A stretch of 50,892 nt of DNA from Phycisphaerae bacterium (GTDB taxonomy: Bacteria; Planctomycetota; Phycisphaerae; UBA1845; JAFGLZ01): positions 1 through 50,892 of the forward strand of contig JAFGLZ010000080.1 in the NCBI GenBank assembly GCA_016927755.1. Reading direction: 5' to 3'. Within the stretch, counting starts at the first letter, position 1, and every line of letters starts with the position of its first letter. Positions 35,864 to 43,678 of this stretch are shown piece by piece. The notes under the pieces are model-generated. The model made no database searches and was not told the origin of the DNA. It was given only the letters and a program-made list of their open reading frames with translations. The position numbers were made by a program, and so were the translations under genes.

Positions 35864-36312
35864 TGTCTCACCTGCCGATACATGGGGCTCGCTTTCAGGA
35901 CGTTCGGCGCCAAGGCTTATGGTCGCCGACCCGGCGCATGTCCGCCCGTCAACTCGCAGGCGTGCCTGGCTTGCTTGAGCGATGATCCATACGATCAACC
36001 CCCGCGGCTCTCATGGATGGGCCCGCCTTCTTCGCTGCTTGCGGGCCAACCCCGCGTCTCGTACTGTTGGATGCCCGAAACCCCTCATGATTGAGCAGCG
36101 TATTCCTCTGAGTTGGCCCGCCTACGGCGCGCCCGAACGAAACGCGATCAGGCGCATATTTCCCTACCCTCGTTCCTTGACGAGCCAAAGGCCAAGGTGT
36201 ACTGGTGGACGGCCGGTTGCGTACCTATCTGGATCTGACGAGCAATCGCGCCGAACTCTTGGCGCGCGACCAAGTCGCGGCAAGCGAACGAGTCCTCGAG
36301 GCGAGCCAATCC

Positions 36313-37872
36313 ATGAGTCAACCCCATCGAAACGGTGAGCCGGAAAAGCAGGAGGCCCAGTGGGACCAGCTCGCCGACATCGTCGTCGTCGGGGGAGGGG
36401 GCACGGGGCTCGCCGCGGCCCTGTCCGCCGCCGAGAACGGCGCGGACGTCGTTCTCCTCGAGAAGATGGACCAGCTCGGCGGCACGACCAGTATCGCCGT
36501 CGGCTCCTTCACGGCCGCGTGCACGCCGCATCAGCGCGACGCCGAGGTCGACGACCAGCCCGAATGGCACAACGAGGACATCGGAAAGTTCGCTCCGCAC
36601 CTCGAACCCAAGAACAACCGCGAGCTCCGAGGATACTTCACCCGCCACGCGCACCAGACGTTGGAGTGGCTGATGCAGCTCGGCCTGGAGTTCCACGGCC
36701 CCAGCCCCGAGCCGCCGAACCGCGTGCCTCGAATGCACAACGTCGTGCCGAACGCAAAGGCCTACATCGCCGTCATGCACCGCAGGCTGCTGGCCAAGGG
36801 CGCCAAGATCCTCTTGAGCCACCGCGTCGAGCGCCTGATCCGCCAGGGCACGGGACCCGTCGTCGGGCTCGAGGCCAAGACCGGCGAGCGGGTCGTGCGA
36901 ATCCGCGCCCGGCGAGGCGTCATCCTGGCCGCAGGCGACTACGCCAACGGCCTGGACGTCAAATCCAAGTACATGCCCGAGGAGGTCGCCACCATCGAGG
37001 GCATCAACCCCAACGCCACCGGCGACGGGCACACCATCGCCGAGGCCGTCGGCGCGGATCTGGTCAACATGGACGTCGTCTACGGGCCCGAGATCCGCTT
37101 CATCGCGCCGCCTCGCGCCCCGTTCGCCCAACTGCTGCCCGCCAATCCGCTGATGGCCAAGCTGCTCGGCAAGGGGATGGACCTGCTGCCCAAGGCGATC
37201 CTCCAGAGGATGATCAAGCGGCTGCTGGTCACCTGGCAGCATCCCGAGAACAAGCTGTTCGACGAGGGCGCCATCCTCGTCAACCAGGACGGCCAGCGGT
37301 TCACCGACGAGACCGACAAGCCCGAGCTGGCCATCCCCCGCCAGCCGAACCGCGTGGCCTACATCCTGCTCGACCGGCAACTGGCCGAGGTCTTCTCGGC
37401 CTGGCCCAACTTCATCTCGACCGCGCCCGACATCGCCTACGCCTACATCAAGGACTACAAGCGGCTCCGCCCGGACGTCTACCACGAGGCCGACACCATC
37501 CAGGACCTGGCCAGGAAGATCCGCGTCGACCCGCCCACGCTGGCCAAGACGCTCCTGGACTACAAGGTCGCCATCTCCGGGCTGACGAGGGACCCGTTCG
37601 GACGAACGATGCTGGGCGAGCCGCTGGAGCGCCCCCCGTTCATCGCGTTGGGTCCGGTCAAGAGCTGGATCGTCACGACGGAAGGCGGCCTGCGGATCAA
37701 CACCAAGATGCAGGTGCTCGACAAGGAGGGAATCCCGATCCCCGGCCTGTACGCCGGCGGATCGAACGGCATGGGCGGAATCGTCATGTGGAGCCACGGC
37801 TGCCACATCGCCTGGGCCATCACCAGCGGAAGGCTCGCGGGCCGAAACGCCGCCAAGCGGGCCACTGATTAG
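36313..37872 (+). CDS. FAD-dependent fumarate-reductase/3-ketosteroid-dehydrogenase-like flavoprotein
   Basis: A 519-residue flavoprotein of the FAD_binding_2 family. The dinucleotide-binding site is ADIVVVGGGGTGLAAALSA (GGGGTG at 27-32) with the ribose-contacting Glu near 50. GGTTSIAVGS is the next FAD loop. GVILAAGDYANG and NATGDGHTIAEAVGADLVNMD match the mid-domain. The C-terminal FAD/active-site segment is GLYAGGSNGMGGIVMWSHG. Relatives reduce fumarate or desaturate keto compounds. The ATG at 36313 is preferred, with GAGGCGAG upstream; an in-frame ATG at 36205 lies in less conserved sequence. No signal peptide, so cytoplasmic. Specific substrate unknown. Confidence 0.85.
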   Translation: MSQPHRNGEPEKQEAQWDQLADIVVVGGGGTGLAAALSAAENGADVVLLEKMDQLGGTTSIAVGSFTAACTPHQRDAEVDDQPEWHNEDIGKFAPHLEPKNNRELRGYFTRHAHQTLEWLMQLGLEFHGPSPEPPNRVPRMHNVVPNAKAYIAVMHRRLLAKGAKILLSHRVERLIRQGTGPVVGLEAKTGERVVRIRARRGVILAAGDYANGLDVKSKYMPEEVATIEGINPNATGDGHTIAEAVGADLVNMDVVYGPEIRFIAPPRAPFAQLLPANPLMAKLLGKGMDLLPKAILQRMIKRLLVTWQHPENKLFDEGAILVNQDGQRFTDETDKPELAIPRQPNRVAYILLDRQLAEVFSAWPNFISTAPDIAYAYIKDYKRLRPDVYHEADTIQDLARKIRVDPPTLAKTLLDYKVAISGLTRDPFGRTMLGEPLERPPFIALGPVKSWIVTTEGGLRINTKMQVLDKEGIPIPGLYAGGSNGMGGIVMWSHGCHIAWAITSGRLAGRNAAKRATD

Positions 37873-37947
37873 CCCTGCCACTGCAACACCGTCTTCTCTT
37901 TGATTCTGCGCGAACGGCTACGATGATCCTGTCTGTATCAGAGCCCT

Positions 37948-38031
37948 GTGGCGAACGGAATCCGATAGAATCGGCCGTGGCCCTTCTAGACACAACATCT
38001 TGGGCCCGAAGAGATCCGACCCGTTCGCCAC
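37948..38031. ncRNA. Candidate structured element with 11-bp closing stem (three-way junction)
   Basis: GTGGCGAACGG (37948-37958) and CCGTTCGCCAC (38021-38031) are perfect complements. Inside them are CCGAT-AGA-ATCGG and GGCCC with GGGCC around an 18-base loop, giving a possible closed three-way junction. It sits in the 352-base gap between the flavoprotein and a small secreted protein. It could equally be a palindromic mobile element. The following 150 bases are AT-rich and may hold the next gene's promoter. Confidence 0.35.
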
Positions 38032-38224
38032 TTAAACGAGTTTTGAGACCTGGCTTGTAATCTTAACAAACCTTTCCACAAAATGTAAATTCCAGTTCAA
38101 CCTCTAAAGTGTTACAGTACTTATTCCCTGGTGAGCATCGCAATCGGTGGGATGAACGTGACGGTGCCGTCTCCACGTCCGCCGGACCTGCCCACCGCCG
38201 CGCTCGCTCGAAGGGAGGTCGTCC

Positions 38225-38677
38225 GTGAAGACAACTCGCGCGATCGTGAAATCACTGATGGTCGTCGTGCTGGCCGGCGTGTCGGCGGGTGCATGCGGGC
38301 CTTGCTGTTTCGACCCCGGGCCGCACACGGACGTGGCGGCGGTCTTCACGGGCATCCACGATCCGCCGGTCGGCGTGGTGAATGAAGCCGTCATCGACTT
38401 CACGACGTACGCCATGCTGGTCGAGGGGTGCGAGGCCGAGTGGTCCTCGGCCCAGGCCCAGGCCTGGGTCAATGATTTGGGGCCGATCGAGTTGGATATC
38501 GCGCTTGAGGACGTCGGGGTCGAGGGCTGCGCCGTTCGGACTCAGCTCACGCTCACCGGCGAGCTGACGCTGACGCCTGGAGCTAACGAAGTCCGTGTGA
38601 ACGTCACGGTCGACGTGGGGTTGGGCGAGCCCGACGTCGACGTGGACGAGTATGTGACCTATGAGTACCTCGAGTAG
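38225..38677 (+). CDS. Small putative lipoprotein, unknown function (first of a pair)
   Basis: A 150-residue exported protein. The signal peptide KSLMVVVLAGVSAGAC ends in a plausible lipobox (SAGAC). The mature part starts with a Cys-Gly-Pro-Cys-Cys run, then beta-rich acidic sequence (ELDIALEDVGVEGCAVRTQL, VRVNVTVDVGLG). GTG start at 38225 with GGGAGG 7 bases upstream. The next gene encodes another exported 150-residue beta protein 85 bases later, on the same strand; together they look like one operon. No family recognised. Confidence 0.7.
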   Translation: MKTTRAIVKSLMVVVLAGVSAGACGPCCFDPGPHTDVAAVFTGIHDPPVGVVNEAVIDFTTYAMLVEGCEAEWSSAQAQAWVNDLGPIELDIALEDVGVEGCAVRTQLTLTGELTLTPGANEVRVNVTVDVGLGEPDVDVDEYVTYEYLE

Positions 38678-38762
38678 GGGGCGGGAGGATCCAGTGCGAT
38701 CGGGACGGCGCGCCCGCGCCGTCCATGTCATGAGTCGGGGGCATCAAGAAGGAGGCCGTAGA

Positions 38763-39215
38763 ATGTCTAGCATGCTCGTGAAATGTCTGACACTGATGTC
38801 GATGGTCGTCATGCTCACCGGGGTCTGTTCGCAGTGCGAGACCGACCCCATCGTCGAGATGGACCAGCCGACGGCCGCCCTGAACGCCGGGACGGTCACG
38901 GTGACGGTCCAAGGCCAGGAGGGCTACTGTACGAACCAGCCGCCGTACGACAGCTACTATCTCTACGCCAAGCTCCTGCACTGGAGCGGCGGCGTGCCCG
39001 TCAACCATCCGGAGATCGGCCCCTACGGCTGGACGAGGGTGGGCCCGTATCCCTGCTCCGGCGGCGTCTTCGTCAAGCGGAGCTACTACGACTTCACGAT
39101 CAGCTTCGACGTGCCCGGCAGTTCCGGAGACACGTTCGCCGTGCAGGTCCGCTCGAACGAGGGTGAAGGCTTCGACCCGTTCACGGTCGTGAGCCCGCAG
39201 GTCACCGTCGAGTAG
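38763..39215 (+). CDS. Small exported protein, unknown function (second of a pair)
   Basis: A 150-residue protein starting MSSMLVKCLTLMSMVVML, with a signal peptide and a possible but weak lipobox (TGVC). The mature part begins with C-x-x-C (CSQC) and is beta-rich (TVTVTVQGQEGYC, YDFTISFDVPGSSGDTFAVQVRS). The ATG at 38763 has GGAGG 7 bases upstream. It is followed by two strong hairpins before the convergent propeller gene. No family recognised. Confidence 0.7.
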   Translation: MSSMLVKCLTLMSMVVMLTGVCSQCETDPIVEMDQPTAALNAGTVTVTVQGQEGYCTNQPPYDSYYLYAKLLHWSGGVPVNHPEIGPYGWTRVGPYPCSGGVFVKRSYYDFTISFDVPGSSGDTFAVQVRSNEGEGFDPFTVVSPQVTVE

Positions 39216-39273
39216 GCCGGTCCGCCGGGCCCGACTGATCCAGCGTCGCGCCCGGCCAAACGATTGTCCGCCC

Positions 39274-39310
39274 GCCCGGATCGGCGCGTCCACGGACGCG
39301 CCATCCGGGC
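39274..39310. terminator. Strong 16-bp hairpin between convergent genes
   Basis: GCCCGGAT-(C)-GGCGCGTC, loop CACG, GACGCGCC-ATCCGGGC: 16 paired bases with one bulge. It lies 59 bases after the stop of the plus-strand gene. Confidence 0.55.
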
Positions 39311-39316
39311 AAAGAC

Positions 39317-39346
39317 AAGCCCCCGGGACCGCAGACCCGGGGGCTT
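39317..39346. terminator. Bidirectional terminator hairpin
   Basis: AAGCCCCCGGG (39317-39327), 8-base loop, CCCGGGGGCTT (39336-39346): a perfect 11-bp stem, followed to the right by GATCTCTTCTC and to the left by GACAAG. It lies between the convergent ends at 39215 and 39386. Confidence 0.65.
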
Positions 39347-39385
39347 GATCTCTTCTCACGTCTAACCGTATTCAAGCGGCAACGC

Positions 39386-41488
39386 TCACCGGCGCCGGCG
39401 CAGCAACGCCAGCCCGCACAGCCCGACGGCCAACAGGGGCAACGCCGTGCCGAGGCCCGAGCCGCACTTGAACGTCGCCGTGATCCGCTTGTCCGAATCC
39501 ATCGTGATGATCAGCGGGTTGTCCATCTCATGACCCGCCGGAACGCTGCCCGACCACCCGCCGAAGGACCTGCCAGGTTCCGGCACGGCCGTCAGCGTCA
39601 CCGCGTCGTCAGGCAGGTACTCCGCCTGGTTGGGATCAATCGTCACATCTCCCCACACGTCGTTGACGACCCCAAGACTGAGCTGGCAGCGGCGCGGGTA
39701 GCGTAGGACGACCCCGCCGGATCCGACGGCCAATACCTCGGTTGAGCTGGTTCCCCACACGCCCCACAGGTCCTTCGCGGTCGGCGCGTTGATCAAGGAC
39801 CACGTGGTCCCGTCGTAATGAGCCGCCCGCCCGAATTGTCCTACGGCGTGAATGTCATTGCCGTCCGAGCCCCACAAGGCGTGGAGGCGGTCGGTGGGCA
39901 GTTCAAGGACATTCGAGACCCAACCGTCCCAATGTACGCACACCGCTCCTAGTAGGTAGACGTTCTGATAGTCCATGCCCCAGATGGCCCTGAACTCCCC
40001 TCCCCCGGCAACGTACTTCTGCCCCCATACCGAACTCCCAGGATTCTTCCGAAGCCATCGGCTGTTCGCTGCGCCGGCGAACGTGAAACCCGACGGACTG
40101 CACCAGATGCAGTAGATATGATCACTGAAGCCTATGTCGATCGGTGACCAAGAGGCGCCGTCGTACCGCACGACCGTCCCGTTGGCGCCGACCGCGTAGA
40201 TCTCATTCGGTCCGGTGCCGCACACCCCCCACAGAGTCTGCGTGGTCCCGCTGGTTACCGAAGCCCACGCCGATCCGTCGTACTTCACAATCGTCCCACC
40301 GGCCCCTACTGCAAAGACGTTGTTGGCATCGAGCCCCCAGACGTCGTAAAGGTCTTCGGTCGTTCCGCTATCGGTCAGGGCCCAATCCAAGCCGTCAAAA
40401 TGAACGATCAACCCGCCCTCGCCGACAACCCAGACCTTGTCCTGTGCCGTCCCCCAGGCTTTCCTGAGCCCGTCCATCGGCTCAACGGAGGTGTCGCTCC
40501 ACGCCGTCCCGTCCCAATGCCGCAGAACCCCCCCGACCCCCACCACGTGGATGTCCGTCGATCCGCTCGCCCACACGCCAGTGAGCAGGGCGCTACTCCC
40601 GCAATCGACTGAAGACCAGCTTGATCCGTCATAGTGCAGCAGGCTGCCGTACTTACCGCAAACGTAAACGTCGTTCGGACCCGTGCCCCAGAGACCGTCG
40701 AGTTCCGTGGAGGTCCCCGTGCTCATGGTCGTCCACGTGCTCCCGTCATAGTGAAGTACCGCCCCTTCGCTACACGCAACGAATACGTCATCGGGCCCCG
40801 AAGACCAGACGTTTCTAAACCGATTCGGATCGAGCGAGCCGTAGTCGTTGACAACAGTAGACCATCCTGTGCCGTTGTAGTGAAGAACCTTATTATCGGA
40901 CAACGCATAGCAGATGTGATCACACCATACCCATTCCCATTGGCCGAGGGCATAGACATCTTCGGCACTATTTCCCCAAAGCGCCGCGACCCTACTCACG
41001 ATATCGTCTTGCTCCCACACCGTCGCCCAACCCGTACCGTCGTAGTGCACCAAGCCCCCATGGAGACTCCCCACATAGATATCGTTTACCGCGCTGCCCC
41101 AAACACTGCTGAAGTGCCATGCCGGCGCGCCCTCCATCCGCGACCACTCGACGCCGTCGTAGTGGAGGACTGTGCCGGACCTCCCGACAGCGTATACGTC
41201 ATTGGGGCCGAGGCCCCAGACGCGAGTCAGCGATGAGGAGGCCGGGTGAGGCATCGCTGCCCACCCTGTCCCGTCGCAATGCAGAAGACAGCCATTCGCT
41301 CCAACGGCAAAAACGTCGTTGGGACCACTGCCCCAAACCGAAGCCAGATCCTCATCCTGCGGAAACGCCGCATACCACCCCCACTCACCCGCCACGAGAA
41401 TCTGGCCGCCAACCAGGGCGACAACGACTGCGCCGATCGCCCCAAGCCCCCTCACCGAACGCCTGCCTTGACCTGTGATTGCCAACAT
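39386..41488 (-). CDS. Exported tandem-repeat propeller protein with InlB repeat and Cys-containing C-terminal sorting signal
   Basis: A 700-residue protein with signal sequence GLGAIGAVVVALVGGQILVAG. It contains 14 repeats of about 40 residues built as 'LxxVWGxGPNDVYAVGxxGTVLHYDGxxW'. The repeats probably form two beta-propellers. A divergent InlB B-repeat follows (LGVVNDVWGDVTIDPNQAEY to KRITATFKC). The C-terminus is CGSG, then TALPLLAVGLCGLALL and RRRR, a sorting-signal pattern like the protein at 7603-8529. The ATG at 41488 has GAGGAGGAGG upstream. Likely surface-anchored; ligand unknown. Confidence 0.85.
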   Translation of the reverse strand: MLAITGQGRRSVRGLGAIGAVVVALVGGQILVAGEWGWYAAFPQDEDLASVWGSGPNDVFAVGANGCLLHCDGTGWAAMPHPASSSLTRVWGLGPNDVYAVGRSGTVLHYDGVEWSRMEGAPAWHFSSVWGSAVNDIYVGSLHGGLVHYDGTGWATVWEQDDIVSRVAALWGNSAEDVYALGQWEWVWCDHICYALSDNKVLHYNGTGWSTVVNDYGSLDPNRFRNVWSSGPDDVFVACSEGAVLHYDGSTWTTMSTGTSTELDGLWGTGPNDVYVCGKYGSLLHYDGSSWSSVDCGSSALLTGVWASGSTDIHVVGVGGVLRHWDGTAWSDTSVEPMDGLRKAWGTAQDKVWVVGEGGLIVHFDGLDWALTDSGTTEDLYDVWGLDANNVFAVGAGGTIVKYDGSAWASVTSGTTQTLWGVCGTGPNEIYAVGANGTVVRYDGASWSPIDIGFSDHIYCIWCSPSGFTFAGAANSRWLRKNPGSSVWGQKYVAGGGEFRAIWGMDYQNVYLLGAVCVHWDGWVSNVLELPTDRLHALWGSDGNDIHAVGQFGRAAHYDGTTWSLINAPTAKDLWGVWGTSSTEVLAVGSGGVVLRYPRRCQLSLGVVNDVWGDVTIDPNQAEYLPDDAVTLTAVPEPGRSFGGWSGSVPAGHEMDNPLIITMDSDKRITATFKCGSGLGTALPLLAVGLCGLALLRRRR

Positions 41489-41789
41489 GCCTGTGTCCTC
41501 CTCCTCGCATGCGGATAGACCTCGGACGGGCTACCCTCATTCTGTTGATGTGCCAAGCCAGACAACAGTCGACGGCCGACCGCGTGATCCTCCAAAGCCG
41601 TCGCCGGACGTGTGGATCCTCCTACCCGAATACTACACCGTGGGCGACGAGCAGGCAACGACTTCCCAGACCAAAACCGTTAGATGGTAATATGTTGCAA
41701 ACGCGCGTGCCCGCCGATCCGGCCCCCCGGCAGACCCCCTCACGACGCCGAAAGACCCGACAGCGGACCGTCCGCCCCCCTCCATGGCC
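41489..41789. other. Intergenic region, nothing recognised
   Basis: This 301-base spacer lies between two minus-strand genes. No convincing frame, hairpin or promoter was seen in it. Confidence 0.4.
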
Positions 41790-42827
41790 TTACGCCCGCA
41801 GCCGCTCGCGGAGCTCGCGCAGAAGCGGAAATACTTGTCGCGCCCGGTCCTGCGGAATCGTCCCCGTCCCGCAGCTTGGCGTCAGGATCGCCTGACGCGC
41901 CAGCACCCCCGGATCGATCCCCTTGGCGGACAGGGCCGTGACGGCGTTACTCCAGACCTGTTGCACCTGCTCGACCGTGGCCGTACCCATGAAGCCCACC
42001 GTCGGCACCAGACCCCACGCCAGCCGGCCGCCCCGAGCGAGGAACTCCCCCGCCGCGTCGGCATACAACACGAGCGAGCCGGCGTACTGAAACGCGTCGA
42101 AGCTGAGGATGTCTATGCCGCTACGGAGGAACATCGCCCAGTCCGTGTTTCCGCAGCAATGCACCCCGACGACGACGCCCTCGGCGTGCAGCGGCTCGAC
42201 GATCTGCTCGATCGCGCCGATGACGTGCTTGTCCGTGATTGATAGGTAGGCCGAGCTGCCGAACGCCGCCAGGACCGGCTCGTCCAGGAAGATGACCACC
42301 TTGTCGCAGTGCTCACGAAGCCGTGCTGCCTGCCATCTGGCCTTCAACTCGACGAGCTTGACGACGCAGTCGAAGACGTCCGCGTCGTAATACACCGGCT
42401 TGCCGTCCTGATCGTTCAGCCCGAGGGCCATCGTCATCGGCCCGGTGACGTGCCCCTTCAGCGCCGGGTAGCTCCGCCCCTCGCAGGCGATCGCCTCGAT
42501 GAAGGCGTACCACCCGGCCGCGTGATCGGCCGACATAGCGCCGAGATCGAGATCGCCGCCCAGATAACGCTCGTAAAACGCGGCGAGCTCGTTGGCCTTG
42601 CGATCCGGGTCGGACAGGTCCAGCCAGACCCGCTTGTCGGACGGCGAGATCTCCAGACACGGCAGCCCCTCGGCGCACTGCGGCACCATCAGCTCGCGGA
42701 AGGCGCGCTTCGGCAACTGCGGCCAAAAGGGGATGTCCAGCCCGGCGTCGAGCACGAAGCGCGTCGCCTCAACCGGGTCGGTGAGCGGCACGCTGCCGAT
42801 GCCCGTCGTCGTGAAGGGTTCGTCCAT
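41790..42827 (-). CDS. Cobalamin-independent methionine synthase (MetE C-terminal)/UROD-like protein
   Basis: A 345-residue TIM-barrel protein of the MetE C-terminal/uroporphyrinogen-decarboxylase superfamily. It begins TTTGIGSVPLTDP, and has LKGHVTGPMTMAL, VVIFLDEPVLAAFGS, GVHCCGNTDW and ILTPSCGTGTIP. The His-x-Cys in VHC and the late Cys (PSCG) match zinc ligands of MetE. Standalone short proteins like this transfer methyl groups in methionine synthesis or methyl-compound use; which one is unknown. The ATG at 42827 has GGAGGAG about 10 bases upstream; the frame continues to 42929 but without the usual MetE start. Confidence 0.8.
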   Translation of the reverse strand: MDEPFTTTGIGSVPLTDPVEATRFVLDAGLDIPFWPQLPKRAFRELMVPQCAEGLPCLEISPSDKRVWLDLSDPDRKANELAAFYERYLGGDLDLGAMSADHAAGWYAFIEAIACEGRSYPALKGHVTGPMTMALGLNDQDGKPVYYDADVFDCVVKLVELKARWQAARLREHCDKVVIFLDEPVLAAFGSSAYLSITDKHVIGAIEQIVEPLHAEGVVVGVHCCGNTDWAMFLRSGIDILSFDAFQYAGSLVLYADAAGEFLARGGRLAWGLVPTVGFMGTATVEQVQQVWSNAVTALSAKGIDPGVLARQAILTPSCGTGTIPQDRARQVFPLLRELRERLRA

Positions 42828-43100
42828 GTGTCTCAACTCCTCCGTGGATTCCGATGCGATCGAACCTGCCCAGAGGTGAGCGGCGCTGTGGATACCCCGG
42901 ACCCAGCGTCGTCCATCGTTAGACTCCATTACGCCCGACGAAGGCGCCCTGTTCGTCGCATCCGAGCGAACGTCTCATTTTGCGCTTTCATCACCACGGA
43001 TGCCACCGATAGAATACAGACCCGTCACCGAATCACGTGTGACGCGAGCTATTCGAGTCACACGCCCAGTTCCGATCCGGCACCTCTTGGAGGACATATC

Positions 43101-43523
43101 ATGAAGCTGAAGGTCGCGAAGGTCGACGTGTGGGCGGCAGCCATCAAGGACAAGCCCGGCGGCCTGGCCGACAAGCTCGCCGTGCTGGCCGCCGCGGGCG
43201 CGAACCTCGAGTTCGTCATCGCGCGACGCGAGGCAAGCAAGCCGGGCACCGGCGTCGTCTTCGCCACGCCGCTCAAGGGCCCTAAGGAGCGTGCCGCGGC
43301 CAAGAAGGCGGGCTTCCGAACGACCGCCCGGCTCCACTCGGTCCGGATCGAAGGCACCGACAAGCCCGGCCTCGGCGCGACGATGACCGAGGCCCTTGCC
43401 GTGGCCGGCATCAATCTTCGCGGGCTCTCGGCCGCGGCCATCGGCAAGAAGTGCATCGTCCACCTGGCGTTCGACAAGGCAACCGACGCCAAGAAGGCCA
43501 TGCAGGTCCTTCGAAAGATGTGA
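43101..43523 (+). CDS. Tandem ACT domain protein
   Basis: A 140-residue protein with two ACT-like units. Residues 4-70 begin VAKVDVWAAAIKDKPGGLADKLAVLAAAGANLEF; residues 75-140 contain VRIEGTDKPGLGATMTEALAVAGINLRG. The DKPG-A/G-L turn is the small-ligand-binding site of ACT domains, which sense amino acids. No catalytic domain is attached, so it is probably a regulatory subunit or a free sensor. ATG at 43101 with a near-ideal TTGGAGGA 7 bases upstream. Divergent from the MetE-like gene, convergent with the GH116 gene. Confidence 0.82.
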   Translation: MKLKVAKVDVWAAAIKDKPGGLADKLAVLAAAGANLEFVIARREASKPGTGVVFATPLKGPKERAAAKKAGFRTTARLHSVRIEGTDKPGLGATMTEALAVAGINLRGLSAAAIGKKCIVHLAFDKATDAKKAMQVLRKM

Positions 43524-43678
43524 TCGCCGCCAAGCCGGTGGTTGAGACACGAGCCAAGCCCGCGCGCCCGCGCTGATGCGAAGCGCCTCGAGCGAGATGA
43601 GCCGTGCGCCGGCGGGATTCGCCCAGTCGCTCGCGAGGACGACCTCCGATCGTCCGCGGCCGCGCCTTTCGCTGGTGC

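Larger units (their letters stand above)
35405..36312. other. 908-base interval without a convincing gene, rich in inverted repeats
   Basis: The interval is less GC-rich than its surroundings. Six perfect inverted repeats fall in its first half: 35546-35566, 35654-35682, 35688-35697, 35715-35732, 35736-35760 and 35834-35863. A weak 89-codon frame at 35825-36094 (with CLTC and CLAC) overlaps the last hairpin and has no ribosome site, so it was not called. From 35870 to 36312 nothing stands out. Confidence 0.6.

Noticed and set aside
35825..36094. 89-codon frame with CLTC and CLAC motifs
   Set aside because: No ribosome site, overlaps a hairpin, and the Cys pairs are not in a recognisable arrangement.
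36148..37881. Long frames on both strands inside the FAD protein gene (also +36360-37868)
   Set aside because: Only the 36313-37872 frame carries FAD-binding motifs; the others are compositional shadows.
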